From Firmicutes bacterium CAG:555 (GTDB lineage: Bacteria; Bacillota; Clostridia; Oscillospirales; Oscillospiraceae), in NCBI GenBank assembly GCA_000431075.1, contig HF986913.1:44035-68500 (forward strand): DNA of 24,466 bases, read 5' to 3'. The notes under the pieces were generated by a model, which searched no databases, was not told the origin of the DNA, and saw only the letters and a list, made by a program, of their open reading frames with translations. Both the position numbers and the translations under genes were made by a program. This document shows, piece after piece, positions 1 to 4,777 of this stretch. Position 1 is the stretch's first letter; each line of letters begins with the position of its first letter.

Positions 1-399
1 GGTGGGGGTGCGCTGTGCGCCGTGGCGCTTGATAACGCCGGCGTAGCCGTGACCCTTGCTGGTGCCGGTGACATCGACCTTGTCGCCTTCTGCGAAGGTG
101 TCAGCCTTGATGACATCGCCGACATTGAGCTCTGCTGCGTTTTCGAGCTTGAACTCCTTGAGGTGCTTTACCATGCCGACGCCTGCCTTCTTGAGGTGGC
201 CTGCCTCGGGCTTGGAGATGTGCTTTTCGGTCACTTCCTCGTAACCGAGCTGGACTGCGCTGTAGCCTTCCTTTTCCTCGGTCATCTTAGCGGTTACCAC
301 ACAGGGGCCTGCCTCGATAACGGTTACAGGAATGACCTTGCCCATTTCGTCGAAGATCTGCGTCATGCCGACCTTCTTGCCGATAATGGCTTTCTTCAT
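1..399 (-). CDS. rplC: 50S ribosomal protein L3, 3' end cut by the window edge
   Basis: The N-terminal 133 residues of ribosomal protein L3, which binds 23S rRNA early in large-subunit assembly. The start reads MKKAIIGKKVGMTQIFDEMG, the classic L3 opening, followed by VTVIEAGPCVV and a GHGYAGVIKRHG segment near the window edge, which matches the conserved central loop region of L3. The ATG at 399 is preceded by a strong AAGGAGG at about 407-413. It lies downstream of rpsJ on the same strand, as in the S10 operon of almost all bacteria, but the spacer of 139 nt is long and folded (see separate entry). Gene identity is clear; only the length is unknown because the C-terminus lies outside. Confidence 0.97.
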   Translation of the reverse strand, partial: MKKAIIGKKVGMTQIFDEMGKVIPVTVIEAGPCVVTAKMTEEKEGYSAVQLGYEEVTEKHISKPEAGHLKKAGVGMVKHLKEFKLENAAELNVGDVIKADTFAEGDKVDVTGTSKGHGYAGVIKRHGAQRTPT

Positions 400-538
400 T
401 ATTTTTTCCTCCTTCGGTTATTGGTTGCCTCGCTTAGGTCTTGCCCAGAGGCTGGCAACTTAACCCGTCCGCATTCGCAAGCTGCGGACAATGGGTCATT
501 GATAAAATTGTGGGTGGGTTAATGGGGAACGCTGTGCC
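400..538 (-). promoter_or_regulatory. Structured rpsJ-rplC spacer, candidate internal r-protein leader RNA
   Basis: The 139-nt gap between rpsJ and rplC contains several nested or adjacent inverted repeats. TTAACCC (460-466) pairs with GGGTTAA (516-522) and encloses GTCCGCA (467-473) with TGCGGAC (483-489) and the small CAATG/CATTG hairpin (489-501), which makes a three-way-junction-like fold. Directly beside it GTTGCC (424-429) pairs with GGCAAC (454-459), closing a second domain just before the rplC Shine-Dalgarno site. The pairings are seen in sequence; a regulatory role such as feedback by an S10-operon protein is inference. Confidence 0.5.
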
Positions 539-853
539 TTAGAGCTTGATCTCTATCTCGACACCGGCGGGAAGCTCGAGGGACATAAGGGCTTCAACGG
601 TCTTCTGGGTGGGAGCCATTACATCGATCAGGCGCTTGTGAGTGCGGCGCTCGAACTGCTCACGGCTGTCCTTATACTTATGAACAGCACGAAGGATGGT
701 GACGACCTCAGTCTTGGTAGGCAGAGGGATGGGGCCGGAGACCTTTGCATCGGTGCGCTTGGCTGCTTCGACGATAGTCTCTGCTGCCTTGTCGATCAGC
801 TGATGGTCATAGGCCTTGAGGCGGATGCGGATCATGTTCTTGTTGCTTGCCAT
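539..853 (-). CDS. rpsJ: 30S ribosomal protein S10
   Basis: Full-length S10 of 104 residues, the normal length for the family. S10 sits in the head of the small subunit and, as NusE, also joins the transcription antitermination complex. The protein begins MASNKNMIRIRLKAYDHQL and carries the conserved GPIPLPTKTEVVTILRAVHKYKDSREQFE core and the RTHKRLIDV motif. An upstream in-frame extension to 943 is open but lacks family similarity; the ATG at 853 has AAAGGAG 7-8 nt upstream, so I chose it. It is the first gene of the S10 operon here, transcribed from a promoter about 300 nt upstream through a folded leader, followed by rplC. Confidence 0.97.
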   Translation of the reverse strand: MASNKNMIRIRLKAYDHQLIDKAAETIVEAAKRTDAKVSGPIPLPTKTEVVTILRAVHKYKDSREQFERRTHKRLIDVMAPTQKTVEALMSLELPAGVEIEIKL

Positions 854-1150
854 GTTGTTTCTCCTTTTTCGTACGAATTTTTCGACAGCATTGGGAACTG
901 TCTTTAAGTCCCGTACGGATGAAGCATAATTTTGCACACTCAACCGTGCGTATCAGACCCTGTCCGAAAAACAAACCGGCCTTTTTGAGCCGGTCTGATA
1001 CCGTACAGGCGATATACGCCATGTGCAGTACGCTTCAGCCGCCCGATTATGTGCCATAGGCACCGGACATACTCCACGGAAGTTACCTCGAAAACGAGCA
1101 ATCTCCCGCTTCATCGCATAATACGCCCGTCAGCAACGCACAGGCGCTCT
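854..1150 (-). promoter_or_regulatory. S10 operon 5' leader with nested terminator-like hairpins
   Basis: No gene is visible between rpsJ and the promoter near 1154-1182, which gives an mRNA leader of nearly 300 nt. Read on the minus strand, TATCAGACC (1000-992) can pair with GGTCTGATA (959-951). Inside it ACCGGC (994-989) pairs with GCCGGT (980-975), followed at once by TTGTTTTT, a terminator-like shape. The two stems share bases 992-994, so full forms compete at the junction. Further upstream is a small GCTCG/CGAG hairpin around 1090-1105. Leader attenuation of S10 operons by L4 is established in Escherichia coli; its operation here is inference. Confidence 0.55.
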
Positions 1151-1153
1151 ATT

Positions 1154-1182
1154 AGAGTACCAAAAAACGCCCTTGGTGTCAA
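1154..1182 (-). promoter_or_regulatory. Likely sigma-A promoter of the S10 operon
   Basis: On the minus strand a perfect -35 TTGACA (1182-1177) lies 17 nt from a -10-like TACTCT (1159-1154) with an extended TGG just before it. The -10 is only a partial match, but the -35, spacing and extended element agree and the site faces rpsJ. The -35 lies inside a terminator-like hairpin (1162-1193). Confidence 0.55.
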
Positions 1183-1193
1183 GAGCGTTTTTT
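1162..1193. terminator. Terminator-like hairpin overlapping the S10 promoter
   Basis: AAAAAACGC (1162-1170) pairs with GCGTTTTTT (1185-1193) around an inner CTTG/CAAG stem with loop gtgt. T-runs exist on both strands, so it could stop transcription either way. No convergent plus-strand gene needs it; it may insulate the S10 promoter from minus-strand read-through of the upstream operon. Confidence 0.5.
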
Positions 1194-1240
1194 CAGCGTG
1201 TTAAAAAAAGTTTTGTGACTTTTTTGCACGCTTCAAAAAC

Positions 1241-1463
1241 ACGCCACATTTTTTGTGAAGCTTTGCTTCACGAAAAATCTCGCTACGCTCGTCAAAAAGC
1301 CTGATAAATCAAATCTCGCTATGCTCGTCAAAAAGCCTGATAACTCAAGCATTTTTGATGGCTATGATCCAATTTGAGGCGGGACCTTGTCCCCCTCACA
1401 CTCCCCCTGCTACTTATTGAATTTTTACGCTCTCGCATCTGCTTTTAGCTAGTTCTTCGACAG
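1241..1463. repeat. Dispersed intergenic repeat, copy 1 (223 bp)
   Basis: Nearly the same sequence occurs in the same orientation at 21258-21440. Shared blocks include the hairpin GTGAAGC...GCTTCAC flanked by T and A runs, the block around CTCGTCAAAAAGCC, TTTTTGATGGCTAT, a block containing the palindrome GGGACCTTGTCCC and CCTCACACTCCCCCTGCT, and CTAGTTCTTYGACAG at the end. In this copy a segment of about 36 bp (ATCTCGCTACGCTCGTCAAA and following bases) is tandemly duplicated with small differences. No intact open reading frame or transposase is visible. Together with 854-1240 and 1464-1557 it fills the 704-bp gene-free stretch from 854 to 1557. Confidence 0.85.
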
Positions 1464-1468
1464 TCTGC

Positions 1469-1500
1469 AAAAAGCACTCTTGGCATCAAGAGTGCTTTTT
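1469..1500 (-). terminator. Rho-independent terminator of the pgeF-cdd operon
   Basis: A perfect 14-bp stem, AAAAAGCACTCTTG (1469-1482) against its complement (1487-1500), with loop GCAT. The run of T on the minus strand follows the stem. It lies 57 bp after the last gene of the minus-strand operon (stop at 1558). Confidence 0.85.
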
Positions 1501-1557
1501 GTGTGTTTCGTAGAAATTTTTGATTAAATTTTGTGCAATGCTTACTATGGCTATACA

Positions 1558-1818
1558 TTATAATATATTTCGCACTTCATCTGCTACCTCGTCGGCGAGG
1601 GCGAGGAGCTCCGGGGCACGGTCGGAAAGGCGTTTGCCCGCTTCCGTCAAACCGAGAACACGGTTCCCGCGGTCTATAAGACTCACGCCGAGCTCGGCTT
1701 CGAGCGAGGACACGGCACGGCTCACCGTCGAGTGGCTGACGAACATACTACGCCCGGCTGCGGTGAAGCTTTTTGTGCGGGCGACCTCAAGAAAGGCCCT
1801 TAACTGCTCAAGCTCCAT
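1558..1818 (-). CDS. LysR-type HTH-only mini-protein
   Basis: An 86-residue protein that is only the winged-helix DNA-binding domain of the LysR family. The start MELEQLRAFLEVARTKSFTA is typical of LysR N-termini, residues 15-45 form the helix-turn-helix (SFTAAGRSMFVSHSTVSRAV), and the wing ends at LTEAGKRL; a short linker-helix-like tail follows (LLALADEVADEVRNIL). Normal LysR regulators are about 300 residues with a ligand-binding domain, which is absent here, and there is no recognisable remnant before the terminator 57 bp downstream. The ATG at 1818 follows the cdd stop (TGA, 1822-1820) with one shared-edge base, suggesting translational coupling; no good Shine-Dalgarno site is visible. 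It may be a decayed regulator or a genuine stand-alone HTH protein. Confidence 0.75.
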   Translation of the reverse strand: MELEQLRAFLEVARTKSFTAAGRSMFVSHSTVSRAVSSLEAELGVSLIDRGNRVLGLTEAGKRLSDRAPELLALADEVADEVRNIL

Positions 1819-1819
1819 C

Positions 1820-2206
1820 TCAATAATTAAATGTATGCGGCATGAGCTCACGCAGGCGGTAGCTCACATAGCGTCCGTCGGCCCGGGAAGCGAGCACCTC
1901 AATGTCACCGTGCAGGTCGAACTCCGAAAGAAACTGGCGGCACGAGCCGCAGGGCATGCAGTAGCCCTCGCTCTCGGCATAAATGGCGATGCGCACAAAT
2001 TCACGGCAGCCCTCGCTGACTGCCTTGACACAGGCAGTGCGCTCGGCGCAGATGGTATCGCCCAGAGCGGCGTTCTCAACATTGCAGCCGGTGAACACCT
2101 GTCCGCCCCTGCACTCGAGTGCGGCGCCCACCGCAAATTTCGAGTATGGTACATATGCTCTTTTCGATGCCTCTCTTGCCTTGGCCAGCAGTTCCTTATC
2201 AGTCAT
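1820..2206 (-). CDS. cdd: Cytidine deaminase
   Basis: A 128-residue tetrameric-type cytidine deaminase, which converts cytidine and deoxycytidine to uridine and deoxyuridine in pyrimidine salvage. The zinc site is plain: CAERTA supplies Cys53 and the catalytic Glu55, and PCGSCRQ supplies Cys86 and Cys89. The substrate segments YVPYSKFAVGAAL and GCNVENAA are also present, and the length is normal for the short bacterial form. The ATG at 2206 has GGAG about 8-12 nt upstream. It sits 30 bp after the solute-binding lipoprotein and just before the LysR-type mini-protein, in the same direction, which supports a nucleoside salvage operon. Confidence 0.96.
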   Translation of the reverse strand: MTDKELLAKAREASKRAYVPYSKFAVGAALECRGGQVFTGCNVENAALGDTICAERTACVKAVSEGCREFVRIAIYAESEGYCMPCGSCRQFLSEFDLHGDIEVLASRADGRYVSYRLRELMPHTFNY

Positions 2207-2236
2207 GCCAATTCTCCGTTCCGCCGCAAATTGCGG

Positions 2237-3841
2237 TCATTTATTTGTATCGTCCGTCTTTTTTGCGACCTCACCAAAGGTCACTTTCCAGTTCTGCACA
2301 TTCATCAGCGGGTTGTTCTCACAGGCCTTGATGCCCTCGATAACGCCACGGTGGGTTATCATCTGGTGCTTTTCAAAGCACAGCGGGACGATGTAGCCGC
2401 TATTGATTATCTGCGCACACATGTTTGCGCAGGCATCCTTTCTGCCGTCGGACTTAGCGCCGAGGTATGAGCCTATAAGCTCCATAAGCGTTTCATCATT
2501 GACCTTACCGTAATTGAGCTTGCCGTCGGGTTTGAAGAGCATGGACAGGTCAAAGTCGGGGTTTAAGCGAACCTCGGCATAGTACAGGTCAAAATTGCCC
2601 TGCTCAAGCGCCGTTGTATACTCGGACCATGCAAGCTCACGCACCGTGACCTTGAGACCGAGTGTTTGCATGTCCTCGGCAAATTTATGCGCAACATTGG
2701 TCTTGATGCTGCTTGCGCTGCACACTACGAAGTCAAGGTCAAGCTCCCTGACCTCTTCGCCGACCTTCATTTCAAGCATACCGTCCTCGTCATAGTCCTT
2801 AAGTCCCATGTTTCCGAGGATCTCCTGCACCTGCTTGAGGTTATACTTAAACTGCTTTGCGTAGCTTTCGCTGTAAAACGAGCAGGCGGGGCTCACAGGC
2901 AGCATGGTTTCGAGCGCAAAGCCGTTGAACTGATCGACCAAGCTTTCACGGTCGAAGGCGTAGTTTAACGCAAAGCGTAGGCCGTCATAGGCCATCTCGC
3001 CCGTTTCGGTGTTCATGCCGATGTAGTGGAAGTTGGTCGTATTGAAGCCACGGATCTCGTTCGAGCTGCCGTAGCCGAGATTTGTCGGTGCGCTGGGGTC
3101 GTTCATGACGATATCCAAAAGCGAGTCCTCGAACGCTGATATAGTCGAGTCAACGGTGTTGTACTCCTTCAGGTATATCACATCCAGCGGCAGCGTTGCC
3201 GCATTGGGGTACTTGTCAAACTTCAAAAGCGACTTGTAATCAGAAGCGTACTTATACGGTCCCGTGCCGTCGGGGTGATCGTCCTTATAGCTGCCGTTTT
3301 TGATGACGGGTATCGCCATGAGGTTCGGCAGCAGATAATTTGCCTTGCTCAGGGTCACCGAGAAGGTCTTTTCATCGTTTGCACCGACACCGATGACGCA
3401 GTTTAATCGCCGTGCAAAGCGCTCGGAGTTCATGGCGACATTCAGAGAATATGCCACATCCTTGGCCGTCATCTGCTCGCCGTTGTGGAAGCGGCGGGAG
3501 GTATCGACGGTGAACACCCAATGCTCGCCGTCCTCGGTCTTCCACTCGGTGATGACATTCGGCTGCGCCTCGTAGTTGTTGTCTACCTCTATCATATTCT
3601 CGTACACAAGGTTGCATACAAGCTGATTGTTTGTGTTTGTGGCGACCATGGGGTTCATGCTGTATTTGTTGCTGTAGTTTAGCGTGAACACATCGTCGGC
3701 AGCGACTGATTTGTTTATATCCTTGCCGGCGGTCTCACCCTTTACATAGTCGTCCTCGGCGGCATCACCGCAGGCGCACACGGACAGCACCATGACCGCC
3801 GCAAGCAGCATCGCCGTTAGTTTCTTTGCTTTTGTTGCCAT
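2237..3841 (-). CDS. ABC transporter solute-binding lipoprotein, SBP_bac_5 (peptide/nickel) family
   Basis: A 534-residue extracytoplasmic binding protein anchored by a lipid. The N-terminus has a positive start, a hydrophobic core (LTAMLLAAVMVLSV) and a lipobox ending at Cys24 (VCAC-G), then an acidic linker. The mature part matches the oligopeptide-binding family in pattern: LVYENMIEVDNNYEAQPNVI near the start, WVFTVDTSRRFHNGEQMTAKD, and YALNYAFDRESL-like helix (LRFALNYAFDRESLVDQF). Family members deliver peptides, nickel or other solutes to a membrane permease, but no permease or ATPase gene is nearby. It lies 11 bp after the pgeF-like gene (AGGATAAGCT before the ATG) and 30 bp before cdd, so a role linked to nucleosides or purine breakdown products is possible. 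That ligand is inference. Confidence 0.9.
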   Translation of the reverse strand: MATKAKKLTAMLLAAVMVLSVCACGDAAEDDYVKGETAGKDINKSVAADDVFTLNYSNKYSMNPMVATNTNNQLVCNLVYENMIEVDNNYEAQPNVITEWKTEDGEHWVFTVDTSRRFHNGEQMTAKDVAYSLNVAMNSERFARRLNCVIGVGANDEKTFSVTLSKANYLLPNLMAIPVIKNGSYKDDHPDGTGPYKYASDYKSLLKFDKYPNAATLPLDVIYLKEYNTVDSTISAFEDSLLDIVMNDPSAPTNLGYGSSNEIRGFNTTNFHYIGMNTETGEMAYDGLRFALNYAFDRESLVDQFNGFALETMLPVSPACSFYSESYAKQFKYNLKQVQEILGNMGLKDYDEDGMLEMKVGEEVRELDLDFVVCSASSIKTNVAHKFAEDMQTLGLKVTVRELAWSEYTTALEQGNFDLYYAEVRLNPDFDLSMLFKPDGKLNYGKVNDETLMELIGSYLGAKSDGRKDACANMCAQIINSGYIVPLCFEKHQMITHRGVIEGIKACENNPLMNVQNWKVTFGEVAKKTDDTNK

Positions 3842-3852
3842 AGCTTATCCTT

Positions 3853-4644
3853 TCAGTCGAGCATTATGACAGCCGCCATGCTGCCCCGAACGCCGTTCGT
3901 GCCGCGGTGCGACCAGTATTTATCCTGACGGCACATCGTGCATTCGGATGACACATCGATGTTTTCGGGCTTCAGCCCCAATTGCAGCAGCCTGCGCTCG
4001 TTTGCTCTGCGCAGGTCTACATGGGTCTTGCCGTTCGGCTTTTTCTCGAATAGTCCGTCGGTCTCGCCGCCGAGATACCTCGTCACCGCCTCGGGGACAT
4101 CATCGTCGCACTCGAAGCAGCACTTGCCTATTGAAGCGCCGATGGCAGCATGGATATCCTCCGCCCTTGCGCCGAGCTTTATCATATTATCCACCGCAAC
4201 GCCTAAGATATCCGCCACCGAGCTTTTCCAGCCGCAGTGGACGGCGCCGATAACGCCGGCGTTTTCATCGTGCAGAAGCACGGGGACGCAGTCGGCAATG
4301 TATATCATGAGCGGCAGTCCCCGCTCTTTGGTCACGAGCCCGTCGGCGGTATACGGTGTCTGCGTGCCGAGGGTGTGGCGGTCCTTGTCGGCGGCGATGA
4401 TGACTGTTTTTTCGTGTACCTGCTTTGTGACGACAAAATCGTTTTCCGTGCAGCCGAAAATTTCACCGGCAAGGCGATAATTTTCCCGCACATTTTCGGG
4501 GTCGTCGCCACGGTTTTCGCCGAAATTCCACGACGCCCACACGCCCCCGCTCACGCCGCCGAGGCGGGTCGTGAACATATGGCGGGCGGAAATTTTATCG
4601 CTTACCATGTAGATGCAGTTTTTATGCTGTTGCTGTGTGAACAT
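3853..4644 (-). CDS. pgeF: Laccase-domain (YfiH/DUF152) purine nucleoside phosphorylase
   Basis: A 263-residue protein of the multicopper-polyphenol-oxidase-like family, known as YfiH, YlmD or PgeF. Characterised relatives act on purine nucleosides (phosphorolysis of adenosine and inosine, and adenosine deamination), and E. coli PgeF also edits peptidoglycan precursors. The metal ligands expected for the family are present: His77 in KQVH, Cys119 in ADCVPVLL and His136 in GAVHCGWKS. The C-terminal CTMCRQDKYWSHRG matches the conserved end motif (usually CT...FSHRR). It is the first gene of a minus-strand operon with the solute-binding protein and cdd, which fits nucleoside salvage better than peptidoglycan editing. 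The long inverted repeat lies between it and secA. Confidence 0.92.
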   Translation of the reverse strand: MFTQQQHKNCIYMVSDKISARHMFTTRLGGVSGGVWASWNFGENRGDDPENVRENYRLAGEIFGCTENDFVVTKQVHEKTVIIAADKDRHTLGTQTPYTADGLVTKERGLPLMIYIADCVPVLLHDENAGVIGAVHCGWKSSVADILGVAVDNMIKLGARAEDIHAAIGASIGKCCFECDDDVPEAVTRYLGGETDGLFEKKPNGKTHVDLRRANERRLLQLGLKPENIDVSSECTMCRQDKYWSHRGTNGVRGSMAAVIMLD

Positions 4645-4675
4645 TTTTAATTCCTAACAATATTATACGCTTCAA

Positions 4676-4777
4676 TAAGCGAGGATTTTTGAGTCGTGGG
4701 AAGGCGCAAGACGACGGGAATACCGTGCTGTATTTCCTAGGCGAAGCAACGCAGCCACGGCTCAAAAAGACCGCTTA
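4676..4777. repeat. Long imperfect inverted repeat (about 102 bp) between secA and pgeF
   Basis: The outer arms TAAGCG (4676-4681) and CGCTTA (4772-4777) are exact complements. Inside them TTTTTGAG-tCGTGG and CCACGgCTCAAAAA pair with one mismatch, and near the centre GGGAATAC and GTATTTCC pair with one mismatch around a cgtgct loop. Transcribed in either direction it would form one long stem-loop. The right arm overlaps the secA stop codon (4775-4777). It could be the secA terminator or processing site, or a member of a dispersed extragenic repeat family; only one copy is in this window. Confidence 0.75.

Noticed and set aside
1203..1225. A/T-only hairpin AAAAAAAGT...ACTTTTTT as a further terminator
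   Set aside because: The stem is almost only A-T pairs and too weak to call; it may be chance in an AT-rich spacer.
1241..1463. An insertion sequence remnant
   Set aside because: No transposase similarity, terminal inverted repeats or target duplications are visible, so it is described only as a dispersed repeat.
1520..2470. A 316-residue plus-strand reading frame
   Set aside because: It lies fully antisense to cdd and the solute-binding gene, has no family similarity and no ribosome site.
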